50,667 nt of DNA from an uncultured Christensenella sp. (lineage in GTDB: Bacteria; Bacillota; Clostridia; Christensenellales; Pumilibacteraceae): NCBI GenBank assembly GCA_910585055.1, contig CAJUBY010000007.1:1-50667 (forward strand), read 5' to 3'. Below the pieces are notes generated by a model. The model did not search any database and was not told where the DNA came from. It saw only the letters and a list, made by a program, of their open reading frames with translations. Made by a program: the position numbers and the translations under genes. Positions 8,584 through 18,778 of the stretch are shown here, piece by piece. The number at the start of each line of letters is the position of its first letter. The stretch's first letter is position 1.

Positions 8584-11500
8584 ATGATAAAAAAAAGAAG
8601 TCTGATAACAGTCGTTATCACAGCGCTTGTTATTGCGCTTACTACGGCGGTCGCGGCTTGCGGAAGCGAACATGGAACGTCGCAAAAAGCGCGTGAATTC
8701 AAGCTGATAAACGGTTCCCGTGCCGCGGTTATCTGCGTGGAGGGCACCAACAGCGCAGGGAGCAAAGACGGAGATTATCCGGGCGTCGTGCGCGCCGCAT
8801 ACGACCTGCAGTCCGATATAGAAAAAATCACGGGCGTAAAGCCTGTGGTAACGAGATCTGTAAAAGGATATGCGGAATATGCCGTGATAATCGGCACGCT
8901 CGAAAAAAGCGAGTCGATAAAAAAGATCGCGCGCCTCGGCAAGATCGACGCGTCGGAGATAGCCGGAAAATGGGAGAGCTACGTCGTAAAGACTGTGCAG
9001 GATCCGTTCGGCGACGGCAAGATAAAAACGGCGCTCGTTATAGCCGGCGCGGATAAGCGCGGCGCGATATACGGTACGTATTCAGTAAGCGAAATGCTGG
9101 GCATGTCGCCGTGGCACTATTTTGCGGACAGCGAGCCTGCGCACAGGGATAATCTGATCCTGCCTGTGCAGTATAAGGCGGTCGGGGTCGAACCGGACGT
9201 AAAGTACCGCGGCATATTCATAAACGACGAAGAGACATTGGAAACGTGGGCGCGCGCTCTCGACGACGGCGCGCATCTCGGTCCCAATCTTTACGAAAAG
9301 ATTTTCGAAATGCTGCTTCGCGCCAAAGCCAATTATTTATGGCCGGGAATGCATCTTTGTTCGGATGCGTTTTCCGACTATGTCGAAAATCCGATAAATG
9401 CCGATTATTACGGAATAGTAATAGGCACGTCGCACTGCGACATGCTGCTCCGTAACAACATAAACGAATGGGATGCGTTTAAAGCGAGATACGCCGCAGA
9501 GCACGGTATCAATGCTAACACTATCAAATACGACTACACGGTATGTCCAGACATCGTCAAAGAATATTGGCGCGAGTCCGTCATAGCCAACAAGGACTAC
9601 GAAGTTCAGTGGACGCTCGGAATGCGCGGAGCACACGACGAAGGGCTTAATCTGGAAAATATCGATAAGGCGCCTTGGTACGGGAATAAGATAATGCTCA
9701 TGGAGCAGATTTTCGCAGACCAGCGCGAGATACTCCGTACGGAGCTTAACAACCCCACGCTCGAAAACGTGTTCATGATGTTCATTCCGTACAAGGAAGT
9801 ACAGCAGATATACAATGACGGTCTTACCGTTCCCGACGACGTAACGATCATGTGGGCGGACGATAACCACGGATTTATCCGCAATCTTCCCAACGAGGTC
9901 GAGCGCGAACGCAGCGGCGGACACGGCGTGTACTATCACAATTCGTACTGGGGTCCGGACAACGAGAGTTACATGTGGGTCAATTCCATGCCGTTCACCA
10001 TGATGTACGAGGAGATGAACAAAGCATACCGTTACGGTGTGCAAAAAGCGTGGATACTCAACGCAGGCGACGTCGTTCCGTACATGCCCGAGATCGAGTT
10101 TTTCGTAAGTCTCGGTTACGATATGGATCAGTATACCAACGATAACGTTTACGAAACTTACGTTACAAAAATGGCGACGCGCGAGTTCGGCAGCGAGTTC
10201 GCGGCTGACATTACCGAGATTTACAAGCAGTACACGCAACTTACCAACTCGCGCAAGATCGAGCAGATGAGCGTGGACCTGTTCGGCGCGGCGTACAACG
10301 ACGAAGCGGAACGCCGTGCGTCGCAGTATCAGACGCTTTACGAGCTTGCGGAACGCGTCAACGCAGCAATCCCCGAAAGACAGCGCGACTGTTTTTACGA
10401 AACTGTGCTGTTCGAATTGCGCTGTGCATATTACACCAATCTCGAATTCTATTACGCACACAAAGGCAATGTAGCGTATACGCAGGGCAGAAATTCCACG
10501 GCGTACAATTGTTATAACATGTCCAAGGAATTCAACCAAAAGCGCAAAGACGAAATATCGTACTACAACCGCATTCTTCGGGACGGCAAGTGGAACAACT
10601 TGATGGATCCCGAGGTGTACCATTCGCCCGTAATGTCGGGCTTTGCCAACGGCGGTTCTGCGTTTGCCGCAGGTTTGCCCGAGATGGGCGTGATAGCCGA
10701 AGGCGAGATCGCGGAACAGCAGAACTCGACGCTTGCTTTCGGCAATTACGCGCGCGGAAGAAAGTATATCGACGTTTTCAATAAAGGCGCAGGCAGTTTC
10801 GACATATCGGTGACCGCGGATAAACCGTTTATCGTGATAGGCGAACACGAAAATAAAGTTACCGACGAAGTGCGTATATGGATATCCGTCGACTTTTCCA
10901 AAGTGGCGCAGACGGATACCGGCACCGTTACGATAACATCGGGAGGCGACGTTAAGACGGTCGCTGTCCGCGCCGAAAAGAACGATTATGTTTTGGGCGA
11001 AAAAACCTACGTCGAGCAAGACGGTTATGTTTCCCTCGAAGCGGAACACTATTCGCAGGCGCGCTCGAGCGAGTATGCGCGGTGGTCCGTTATAAAGGAT
11101 CTCGGACGCGGCTCCGGGGATATGGTGCGAGCGGAAACGGATACGCTTGTCGGGTACGGCGAACGTAATTTCGAGCAGTCGGCGCCCTATCTCGAGTACA
11201 ACGTGTACTTTGCCAATACCGGCGCTTTCGAAACCGAAGTCTACCGTTTGCCTTCTTTGAGTTCGCTCGGCAGGATACGCTTTGCGGTATCGCTCAACGA
11301 CGACACGCCCGTTATTTTGGAGGGCGAAAAAGACTACGGCACCAATAATCCGGCATGGGAAGAAGGTGTGTTTACGCAAATAATAAAACATAAGACCGTA
11401 CTCAACGTGACGACGGAAGGGCTTAATAAAATACGCGTTTATATGCTCGATCCGTTTATCACTATCGACAAGCTGGTAGTGTACACAACAGAGAAACATG

Positions 11501-12987
11501 CGTCGTACTTCGGTCCGACCGAAAGCTACAATACCACGTTCAATAAGAACGGAAGCGACGACACGGCGTACGACGGCGTATACGAACACAAATATGTCGC
11601 CCCCGAAAATTACGATATAACGCGCACTTACGGCAACGGTTATTTCGTCGAGAGCGACGGAAAACTTTCCATCGAAGCGGAATCCGCCGCGCTCGGATCG
11701 CAAGGTGTTTCGATCCGCGGACGCTGGATACCCTCGCGCACGATAGAAGGCTACAGTATGCGCACCGAAAAGTTGCGCGAAGATTTCGACGGTCGTTGGG
11801 AAACCGACGCGCCGGCGATGAATTACGACATCATAATCGGATCGGCAGGCAATTACAACGTTTGGGTATGCCTTAACGCTCCGATGCCGCGTTCCAGCGT
11901 ATACGCTATAGGCATAAACGGAAAGTACAGATTTTTACAGACCAATTACGCTTACGATCGCGAAGAGGTTTTTGTATGGCGAAAGGCAGGCACGCAGCTT
12001 ACGTTCGGAACTGCCGGCAAATATACGCTCAACTTCTACTGTTCGCAGGACGCTATGGCTATCGACGCGATATACCTTACAAAGACCGACGAAACGCCGG
12101 ACAGCGCGACGTTCCGCCAATCCGCGCGTACAACGGTATGGAACGACGACGTAGCCGAAACCGCGGCGGACGCGCGGCTGCGCCAAAGTCTGCTCGACGG
12201 ACTTTATGGGCTGGAAAATTATCATAATATAATCACCGGTACGACGCTCGGCGAATACGCAGCGGATAAAAAAGCTGCGCTCGTCGGCAAAATGGACGCC
12301 GCATATGTATTGCTGAATAAAGCGGAAGCGCTTGTCGAAGGCGAAACCGCCGCCGCGGTCAGCGAGCTTGCCGCTGCGTATAATGCGCTTAAAGCGTCGC
12401 GCAACATGACGGCCGAGGGCAAAAACTATTTGCTGTACGAGAATTACGGCAAAGCGCATACCGGTCTTGCTCCGTTCGGATTTACGTACAACGACCTGTA
12501 TCTGTCGCCCGATGTGTGCGTAACGCAAGGTGCGGACGGCGAAAAATTCTTTAATATCCGCACGTTTAACGAACAGCGCAATACCGAACGCGCGCTTGTG
12601 TCGTACGCATTTACGCCGCAATCGAAAAAACTGACGATAGAGACGCGAATGAGTTTTAACGAAGCGGAGTGGGGCAAGTTTTATATCCTTAACGAAAACG
12701 GCGACAATGCCGTGTGTATCGCGTTCGAGTTCGCTTACAACCGTTATAACATCGTCGCGTACGACAGCGGCGCGAAAAAGACTGTGGCGTCGTACGAGCG
12801 CAATGTTCCGGTCGATATCAAAATAGAGATAGACGTAGAAGCAAACACTTTCGATATGTATGTCGGCGGCAATAATGTAGCGGAAAGCTTTGATTTCCGC
12901 AATGCGTCGACTTCGATCGATCAAGTTATATTCGGAAGTTCCGCACGCGATGCAGATATGCGCGTGTACGGGCTTATCGCTTACTGA
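8584..12987 (+). CDS. GH115 family xylan alpha-1,2-glucuronidase-type lipoprotein
   Basis: The protein has 1467 residues and lipobox VAAC (Cys26). Residues about 38-790 match GH115: an N-terminal domain (GDYPGVVRAAYDLQ, VIAGADKRGAIYGTYSVS, then SPWHYFAD) and a catalytic barrel (KANYLWPGMH, GIVIGTSHCDML, WTLGMRGAHDEG, MWADDNHGFIRN, NSYWGPDNE). Characterised GH115 enzymes remove 4-O-methyl-glucuronic or glucuronic acid from xylan or related glycans. Two carbohydrate-binding-like domains open with SLEAEHY (about 813) and SIEAES (about 1026). A helical FIVAR-like stretch (about 1194-1275) precedes a C-terminal jelly-roll (about 1281-1467) with FDFRNAST and VIFGSS, the same module as in the neighbouring lipoproteins. 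This shared module ties the enzyme to its non-catalytic partners. It is much longer than minimal GH115 proteins because of the added domains. Confidence 0.9.
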   Translation: MIKKRSLITVVITALVIALTTAVAACGSEHGTSQKAREFKLINGSRAAVICVEGTNSAGSKDGDYPGVVRAAYDLQSDIEKITGVKPVVTRSVKGYAEYAVIIGTLEKSESIKKIARLGKIDASEIAGKWESYVVKTVQDPFGDGKIKTALVIAGADKRGAIYGTYSVSEMLGMSPWHYFADSEPAHRDNLILPVQYKAVGVEPDVKYRGIFINDEETLETWARALDDGAHLGPNLYEKIFEMLLRAKANYLWPGMHLCSDAFSDYVENPINADYYGIVIGTSHCDMLLRNNINEWDAFKARYAAEHGINANTIKYDYTVCPDIVKEYWRESVIANKDYEVQWTLGMRGAHDEGLNLENIDKAPWYGNKIMLMEQIFADQREILRTELNNPTLENVFMMFIPYKEVQQIYNDGLTVPDDVTIMWADDNHGFIRNLPNEVERERSGGHGVYYHNSYWGPDNESYMWVNSMPFTMMYEEMNKAYRYGVQKAWILNAGDVVPYMPEIEFFVSLGYDMDQYTNDNVYETYVTKMATREFGSEFAADITEIYKQYTQLTNSRKIEQMSVDLFGAAYNDEAERRASQYQTLYELAERVNAAIPERQRDCFYETVLFELRCAYYTNLEFYYAHKGNVAYTQGRNSTAYNCYNMSKEFNQKRKDEISYYNRILRDGKWNNLMDPEVYHSPVMSGFANGGSAFAAGLPEMGVIAEGEIAEQQNSTLAFGNYARGRKYIDVFNKGAGSFDISVTADKPFIVIGEHENKVTDEVRIWISVDFSKVAQTDTGTVTITSGGDVKTVAVRAEKNDYVLGEKTYVEQDGYVSLEAEHYSQARSSEYARWSVIKDLGRGSGDMVRAETDTLVGYGERNFEQSAPYLEYNVYFANTGAFETEVYRLPSLSSLGRIRFAVSLNDDTPVILEGEKDYGTNNPAWEEGVFTQIIKHKTVLNVTTEGLNKIRVYMLDPFITIDKLVVYTTEKHASYFGPTESYNTTFNKNGSDDTAYDGVYEHKYVAPENYDITRTYGNGYFVESDGKLSIEAESAALGSQGVSIRGRWIPSRTIEGYSMRTEKLREDFDGRWETDAPAMNYDIIIGSAGNYNVWVCLNAPMPRSSVYAIGINGKYRFLQTNYAYDREEVFVWRKAGTQLTFGTAGKYTLNFYCSQDAMAIDAIYLTKTDETPDSATFRQSARTTVWNDDVAETAADARLRQSLLDGLYGLENYHNIITGTTLGEYAADKKAALVGKMDAAYVLLNKAEALVEGETAAAVSELAAAYNALKASRNMTAEGKNYLLYENYGKAHTGLAPFGFTYNDLYLSPDVCVTQGADGEKFFNIRTFNEQRNTERALVSYAFTPQSKKLTIETRMSFNEAEWGKFYILNENGDNAVCIAFEFAYNRYNIVAYDSGAKKTVASYERNVPVDIKIEIDVEANTFDMYVGGNNVAESFDFRNASTSIDQVIFGSSARDADMRVYGLIAY

Positions 12988-13002
12988 TAAGGAGAAGCAA
13001 AA

Positions 13003-13980
13003 ATGAGATCACGTAATGTTTTGTGCGCTATATTATCGAGTTGCTTGGCAGGAACTGCGGTAGCTTGCGGCGGAACGGAAGGTGCCGGCGGCAAGCCTTC
13101 GGGCAAACAGACACTGTCGCTGGGCGTGCAGCTCGAAACTCTTGCGGAAGGCGAATGCAACGCTTTTATCGCCGACGCAGTTAATATCGACGGTTCCGTT
13201 AAGTTGGTGTACGAGCTGTCGGCAGACGGCGGCGGTTTCGAAACGATAAAGACTACGACCGAAAGGACCGTAGTTTACCGATTCGACACTGCCGGCGAAT
13301 ATACCGTGCGAGTAAAAACGCAGGACGGAAAGCTTGTTTCCGATGTTTGCGCGTTCAGCGTAGCGGAATTCGGCGGTGATACGTTCGGACGTTCTCCGTT
13401 AGGCGAAATGCCTACCAACAACGTACGGCTCGACGGCGACAGGGGCGATTCGGCTTTTATCGAGCATAAAGCCGTAAATACGATCTCCGACGAGTACGCG
13501 TTTGTAAAGGGCTTTCAGGCGGATCGCTTTTACTTTACAGCCGACGTCGATATAGTCGGGACCAACTCGGGCGACCGCAACCCCAAGACCGGGTTATTCT
13601 GCAAATCGGGCAGTACCGTCTACTATTTTGCGTTCGATATAAAACCGAGTCTTACCGGCGACGAGCTTGTGTTCGTAAAATACACTCCTACTCAGAATTG
13701 GGGTTGGCCCGGTAAAGTAATGCACAAACAGGTCCGGTTCCGCGACGGCGAGACGCGGCTTAAAAACAACATGTCGATGCTGCGCGACCGCGATAAATTT
13801 TATCTGTTTATAAACGGAACGTGCATAGGTAAAGCGGTCGTCGATGGGTATACCGATCTGTCGACCGTCGGAACGTATACGATGGCGCAGAATACGATAT
13901 ATTCCGATTATAACTGCTACAGCGCCGACAGCGAAGAATTTACCGCTATGCTACAGGTAGGGCAAGCGGCATTCGACTGA
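13003..13980 (+). CDS. Lipoprotein of unknown function, last gene of operon 1
   Basis: The protein has 325 residues, with TAAGGAG upstream and 15 nt after the GH115 stop. The lipobox is AVAC (Cys22). An Ig/PKD-like domain (about 35-128, ending in AGEYTVRVKTQDGK) precedes a beta-rich domain (about 140-325) with aromatic-rich strands such as RFYFTADVDIVG and TQNWGWPGK. I do not recognise the second domain as a known enzyme. By position it is likely a glycan-binding surface protein. A bidirectional terminator follows. Confidence 0.7.
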   Translation: MRSRNVLCAILSSCLAGTAVACGGTEGAGGKPSGKQTLSLGVQLETLAEGECNAFIADAVNIDGSVKLVYELSADGGGFETIKTTTERTVVYRFDTAGEYTVRVKTQDGKLVSDVCAFSVAEFGGDTFGRSPLGEMPTNNVRLDGDRGDSAFIEHKAVNTISDEYAFVKGFQADRFYFTADVDIVGTNSGDRNPKTGLFCKSGSTVYYFAFDIKPSLTGDELVFVKYTPTQNWGWPGKVMHKQVRFRDGETRLKNNMSMLRDRDKFYLFINGTCIGKAVVDGYTDLSTVGTYTMAQNTIYSDYNCYSADSEEFTAMLQVGQAAFD

Positions 13981-13996
13981 TTACGATCAATAAAAA

Positions 13997-14035
13997 AACA
14001 CCGCGGAACGGATATATATTCCGCGGTGTTTTTGC
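13997..14035. terminator. Bidirectional terminator between operon 1 and the regulator
   Basis: A 12-bp perfect stem AACACCGCGGAA/TTCCGCGGTGTT (13997-14008 with 14019-14030) is flanked by an A run on the left and a T run on the right. It therefore serves both the plus-strand operon and the convergent minus-strand regulator gene. Confidence 0.9.
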
Positions 14036-14038
14036 TTA

Positions 14039-14875
14039 TTATCGGGCGGTTTCGTCCTGATCGGCTTTGGGCGATATACCGAAACGCTTTATATACATTC
14101 GGTAGAACGACGAGTAATCATTGAATCCGCACTGCGCAAAAGCGTGTGTCGCCGGTATCCCGTTGCGTATAAGACTGCGAGCCGCGGCAAGACGTTTGCC
14201 TATGATGTAATCCCACGGCGAAAATCCCGTAGCTTTTTTGAATTGACGGTTGAGCTGCGATACGCTTACGAACAGGACCGACGCGACGGTCTGAACGGAC
14301 AGATCTTCAAACAAGTGTGCGTTTATATAATCGGCGGCTTCCACAGCAAGCGATTTGGCGGGGAGCGAATGGGGAGGGGTATGTTTTTTTACCGAAAACG
14401 CTTTGTTGATCTCGCCGAGCAGGGAATAAAAATACGTCATTATCGCCAGACGGTCGCCCTTTTCGGTGCCCGGATTTTGCATTGCCGCAAGCAGTTTTAC
14501 CGGCGGAATGGAAAACTCGGAAGCGCGGTATACGTTTAACTCGCCGAGCGGACGTTCGTAGAAAGGCGTCAACAGTTTGTGTTCGGGGTCTACGGCGTTT
14601 AAGATATCGTCCGAAAAATTGAGAGTATATCTTTCGTACGGCTCGCTTGCGAGTATGTTTATACAGTGCGATTCCATGGGGCGCATAAGTACGAGTGTGT
14701 CCGGTATCATCGGGTGAGTGCCCGTTTCCACGGTACAGCTTGCCGCACCGCGTATAAAGTACAGTATTTCGCACTGATCGTGTATGTGCATGTAAAACGG
14801 CGCATTGTCCGGTTTTTCATCGGTCAAATGCCTGTACAGCAGTTGCTGGTCTTCGTACATATTATACATCGGCAT
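14039..14875 (-). CDS. AraC family transcriptional regulator
   Basis: The 278-residue protein has an N-terminal cupin-like sensor domain (about 15-150; the metal/ligand-type HIHDQCEILYFIRG is at about 29-42) and a C-terminal AraC-type double helix-turn-helix (about 172-272: AADYINAHLFEDLSVQTVA, then GFNDYSSFYRMYIKRFGISP). This is the usual AraC/XylS layout of sugar-responsive activators. A GGAG site lies 9 nt upstream of the start. The gene lies between the two glycan operons, convergent with one and divergent from the other, so it is the obvious candidate to control both through the shared promoter element. The inducer is unknown but is probably a released sugar or uronic acid. Confidence 0.88.
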   Translation of the reverse strand: MPMYNMYEDQQLLYRHLTDEKPDNAPFYMHIHDQCEILYFIRGAASCTVETGTHPMIPDTLVLMRPMESHCINILASEPYERYTLNFSDDILNAVDPEHKLLTPFYERPLGELNVYRASEFSIPPVKLLAAMQNPGTEKGDRLAIMTYFYSLLGEINKAFSVKKHTPPHSLPAKSLAVEAADYINAHLFEDLSVQTVASVLFVSVSQLNRQFKKATGFSPWDYIIGKRLAAARSLIRNGIPATHAFAQCGFNDYSSFYRMYIKRFGISPKADQDETAR

Positions 14876-14944
14876 TATCGTTTTCTCCGTATCGTGAAGC
14901 GTAATAAAACATAGTGTTTCCGCGCTTGTATCTTTTTTTATTAT

Positions 14945-14973
14945 ATTATATCACCGATTATAAGAAAAATCAA
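14945..14973 (-). promoter_or_regulatory. Sigma-70 promoter of the AraC-family gene
   Basis: On the minus strand: TTGATT (14973-14968), 17 nt, TATAAT (14950-14945). It lies back to back with the operon 2 promoter about 45 nt away, so one bound regulator could act on both. Confidence 0.75.
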
Positions 14974-15013
14974 TACGATCGGCGCGAATTTACAATATAA
15001 CAGGCACAAAAAT

Positions 15014-15046
15014 GCAATTGATTTGTATATCCGTGTATATTATACT
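15014..15046 (+). promoter_or_regulatory. Extended promoter element of glycan operon 2
   Basis: TTGATT (15018-15023), 17 nt, TATACT (15041-15046). It aligns without gaps to 2319-2351: the 14-base start is identical, then ATCCGT and TAT are shared in the spacer. The A/T and C/G differences fall between these blocks. Confidence 0.75.
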
Positions 15047-15123
15047 TGTTAAAGTTGATATTGTATGCCGAGTATCGTAAAATTGCGCCGGCGTACTTAA
15101 TCTATCCAACAAAGAGGTAAGTG

Positions 15124-18100
15124 ATGAAAAAGAAATGGTTGCTTTTGTTGATGTCCGCAGCTTGCGCTTTGTCGCTGTCCGCATGCGGTGATCCCAACGA
15201 CGGGAAAAAACCGGACGGTCCGGATAATCCGGGTATCGTAGATCCCATAGATAAGCCCGCTACCGGTATTTCGCTCAATAAGAATAGCCTTATGCTCGGC
15301 GTAGGCAAAAGCGAAAAGCTTACCGCTACGGTGACTCCTGCCGATACGACGGACGAGATAGAGTGGAGCACCGGCAACGCCGGCATTGCTACCGTTTCCG
15401 ACGGTACGGTAACGGCAATAGCAGCAGGAGAAACTACCGTAACGGTAAAAGCCGGTACGAAAACCGCGACTTGCACTGTTACGGTATCGGCGGAATCCGT
15501 ACCTGCTACGGGCATTACGCTCGATCGCACAACTGTCGAAATACGCTGTGGAGGAACCGCGACGCTTACGGCTACCGTAACGCCCGAAGACTCTACCGAT
15601 ACGGTGCAGTGGTCGGCGGTAGACACAAATGTCGCAACAGTAAATAACGGCGTCGTAACTGCGGTGGGAGTCGGAGAAACGGTCGTTACCGCTAAAGTAG
15701 GAAACTTTACCGCGGAATGTACGGTGACCGTTGTTTCGGATAACGCTACCGAACAGGGATATATTTGGACGGAAAACTTTAAAGACCGCGATCAAATGCC
15801 GGGATATTTATTTGTGAACGCCGCAGGCGGCGGTAACGCAGTAGTAAACGAAGAAGGTATGCGCGTTACTACCGGACGGGAGAGCGGCAGGAAAATATTC
15901 GTAGAACATACTTTCGACGAAGCGATCGACGGCACATTTCGCGTGCAAATGCGAGTTAAGGTCGGGAATGTAAAACCGTTTAACGATATATTGTTCTTCC
16001 TTACCGAAACCGGAGAAAACGTAGCTACCATAGCGATATGCGAAGGAAAATATTACAACAATCACAGCGGCAACACCGGCAACAACGGTTGGGCTGCTAT
16101 GAACGATTTCGAAGTCAAGCCTAACACGTGGCAGGATGTAGAGCTTATTTTCGATACGGAAAAAGGCACGTTCGATCTGTACGTGAGCGACGGCGAGAAC
16201 AGTGCGTCCATGCTTAAGCAGCCGCTTCGCGTTCCGGCCAATAAGGATCTTATTAAGAGATTCAGGTTCGGCGGCGACATGAACGATATAGATATGACGC
16301 TCGAGTATATAAAGATAAGTAACGTCACCGGTCCCGAATTGTCTGTAACTCAACCTGCGGAGGGTTTCGAGCTCGATCTTAACGATCCCGAATGCGACGG
16401 CACGTATACGTTGGAATATTCGGCGACTTCGCCCGTTCAGGACACCGTTACGTATGCCGTTACGTGCGATAAAACTTCCGGATATACAATCGGCGAAGAT
16501 AAAAAGACGGTAACGTTTACGGCTATGGGTACTTATACGTTTACCGTAACTGCGACCGATAAATACGGTTCTGCTTCCAAGACCGTAACAGTCAACGTGA
16601 AAGGCGAAAAGATCGCTCCGACGATAAACCTTGTTTCGGAAGAAAGCGCGGAACTGTCCTTGCAGGCACAGGGCGGCGCAAAATATACATTCGAATATAC
16701 CGTCGCAGGTTCGCCTGCGCCTACCGAATCGGTGGAATACGACGGCAATATGCCTTTCTCGACCGACGCAGAAAACGACGTTATCAAGTCGGGTACAACC
16801 GTTACTTTCAATATAGCGGGTACCTATACGTTTACGATCGAGGCGAACAACGGCGATGCTACCGTGCAGAAAAAAGTGACGATAGTCGTTAACGATTTGT
16901 ATGCCGTGCCTTCCGATATATCCGCCGATAAAGTGCTTTACACAAACGGATTCGATACGGAAAGCGATCAGGCTAAACTTATAGACAATAAAAATGCAAG
17001 CGGTTCCGTTTCGTATGAAAACGGAAAAATGCACATCACCACTACAGATAAGAGCGGTAACTATTTGTTTGATCTGCCGTTCGGACATGATTTATACGGT
17101 TTAACGTCTGTCGAGATGAAGTTTTCGATAACCGGCATCAACTTTACAAATTTAATGTTCTTCCAGCCCGAAAATTCCAGCGCTACGCAGGCAGCGACGG
17201 CATGTTTTTGCGTGCAGGGCGGTAAACTTAAATACAACAGCGATGGAAAAAATTGGATGGATGTAAAGTATGGGAACCTTTCCGTAGCCGTTCAGTACGG
17301 CGAGACATACTCTTTACGTGCGGCGCTCGATATGAACAATAAAAAGGCGCATCTATACCTTGCCGGCAACGAAATAAATCTTCTTAATGCGAGCAACGGC
17401 AACGAGCTTGTAGCACCGCTTGCGCTCGGCGGAAAAGAGTTATATTTCGGATCGTATGATTTCCGTATGCCTGCCAATTCGATAGCTACTTTGCGAACCG
17501 GAACCAGCAACAGCCAAATAGATTATACTATCGATGATATCCGTGTTAATCTGCTATCTCCGAAATTGACCGTAAACGCAAAAAAAGCACTGATTCAGAA
17601 TTTTACCGGAAATGAAACCTATACTTTCGATTATGTTACGGAAACGGGCGCAACGGTTAATATAACATGTGACGACGAAAGTGTTACAGTGACCGACGGC
17701 GTGGCGTCTTTTGCGAACGTAGGACAATATATGTTTACGATAACGGCAACTAAAGGCGGATTATACACTTGTGATACTGTTTTTGTCGAAGTGGTTGCCG
17801 AATCCGTACCGGCAGAAAAGACCTACTGCGATGTGGATTTTACGGTCGATAAGAGTACCGATCATTTGAGGGGCAAAACCAGCACGACATTTGACGGGAA
17901 ATACGAATTTACGGATAAAGGGTTGAGACTTGAAACCGTAAATGCGACAGGTAATATTTATTGGAAATACGATATGGGCGAGATTCTTTCCGGTATTGTC
18001 ACGACTGAAATTGACTTTTATATCGGGAATAACAAACATATGATCAATTTACTGTTCTGGTTCCCGAACTTGAATACCGGCGACAATCAGCCTACCAACT

Positions 18101-18726
18101 ATGCCATAGGTGATTCATCCAATAATCATTTGAAATTTCGTAACGATAAAGAGGGTGGTACTGGTTGGAAAGATATCACTTATAATGGAAAATACATAGA
18201 GTTGTTAAAAGATGTTCCCTATAAATTAAAGGTAACACATGATTTTGATAATAACATAGACTATTTGTATTTGACATATGAGTCAATTGATCTTGGCGGA
18301 ACAATCGTTAATGAAGGCGGCGAAATATATCTTGGTACTAGATTATTCCGTAACAATGATAAGCCTGCTCAAGTGATCTCGATTGGTATAGACAATAAAA
18401 AGGGCTGTGATTTCACTCTTAATCGTGTTAAGATATACAAATCCAACATTCCTGTGTTTGTAAATGAGTCAACCGAAAAAAGCTTGACGCTTGAAAACGG
18501 CACTGCTACATTGTCTGCATCGGAAATCGAATCGACTTATAGTATAGTCGGCAATGCGGACGCTGTTAATGTAGTATGTAAAAATGCAGCCGGTGAAATT
18601 GTTGATTTAGCGCTTAACGGTGACTTAATATTCGATACGGCTGGCGTATATACCATTACGGTAACCGCCGAAAACATGATTGGCAGTAGCACGCATACTG
18701 TAACCGTGAACGTTGTAGAATCTTGA
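15124..18726 (+). CDS. Giant surface lipoprotein: two Big2, three jelly-rolls, Ig repeats
   Basis: The protein has 1200 residues. The ATG at 15124 is preferred over the GTG at 15121 because AGAGG lies 6 nt before it. The lipobox is LSAC (Cys21). Two tandem Big2 domains (about 45-122 and 126-205) are followed by jelly-roll modules (about 212-400, 603-815, 900-1110) alternating with Ig-like domains (about 408-495, 500-595, 818-898, 1113-1200). The modules carry the late signatures LRFGGD-like, YDFRMPAN and RLFRNNDK seen in the operon 1 proteins. No enzyme motif was recognised. It is most likely a long, stalk-like glycan-binding protein at the cell surface. From about 18050 to the end the DNA becomes visibly more AT-rich than the first two thirds. 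Confidence 0.75.
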   Translation: MKKKWLLLLMSAACALSLSACGDPNDGKKPDGPDNPGIVDPIDKPATGISLNKNSLMLGVGKSEKLTATVTPADTTDEIEWSTGNAGIATVSDGTVTAIAAGETTVTVKAGTKTATCTVTVSAESVPATGITLDRTTVEIRCGGTATLTATVTPEDSTDTVQWSAVDTNVATVNNGVVTAVGVGETVVTAKVGNFTAECTVTVVSDNATEQGYIWTENFKDRDQMPGYLFVNAAGGGNAVVNEEGMRVTTGRESGRKIFVEHTFDEAIDGTFRVQMRVKVGNVKPFNDILFFLTETGENVATIAICEGKYYNNHSGNTGNNGWAAMNDFEVKPNTWQDVELIFDTEKGTFDLYVSDGENSASMLKQPLRVPANKDLIKRFRFGGDMNDIDMTLEYIKISNVTGPELSVTQPAEGFELDLNDPECDGTYTLEYSATSPVQDTVTYAVTCDKTSGYTIGEDKKTVTFTAMGTYTFTVTATDKYGSASKTVTVNVKGEKIAPTINLVSEESAELSLQAQGGAKYTFEYTVAGSPAPTESVEYDGNMPFSTDAENDVIKSGTTVTFNIAGTYTFTIEANNGDATVQKKVTIVVNDLYAVPSDISADKVLYTNGFDTESDQAKLIDNKNASGSVSYENGKMHITTTDKSGNYLFDLPFGHDLYGLTSVEMKFSITGINFTNLMFFQPENSSATQAATACFCVQGGKLKYNSDGKNWMDVKYGNLSVAVQYGETYSLRAALDMNNKKAHLYLAGNEINLLNASNGNELVAPLALGGKELYFGSYDFRMPANSIATLRTGTSNSQIDYTIDDIRVNLLSPKLTVNAKKALIQNFTGNETYTFDYVTETGATVNITCDDESVTVTDGVASFANVGQYMFTITATKGGLYTCDTVFVEVVAESVPAEKTYCDVDFTVDKSTDHLRGKTSTTFDGKYEFTDKGLRLETVNATGNIYWKYDMGEILSGIVTTEIDFYIGNNKHMINLLFWFPNLNTGDNQPTNYAIGDSSNNHLKFRNDKEGGTGWKDITYNGKYIELLKDVPYKLKVTHDFDNNIDYLYLTYESIDLGGTIVNEGGEIYLGTRLFRNNDKPAQVISIGIDNKKGCDFTLNRVKIYKSNIPVFVNESTEKSLTLENGTATLSASEIESTYSIVGNADAVNVVCKNAAGEIVDLALNGDLIFDTAGVYTITVTAENMIGSSTHTVTVNVVES

Positions 18727-18778
18727 TTTATATAATCGCAATCACTTAAGCAACGCAGGTTTAATACGTGCGGAACAG

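Noticed and set aside
9337..11703. Very long open frames on the strand opposite the real genes (also 6838-8412, 32235-34112 and others)
   Set aside because: They lie in the same relative antisense frame throughout. Their translations are Arg/Val/Ile/Phe-rich without any family motif, and the sense strand has clear domains. They result from codon bias that avoids stops on the opposite strand.
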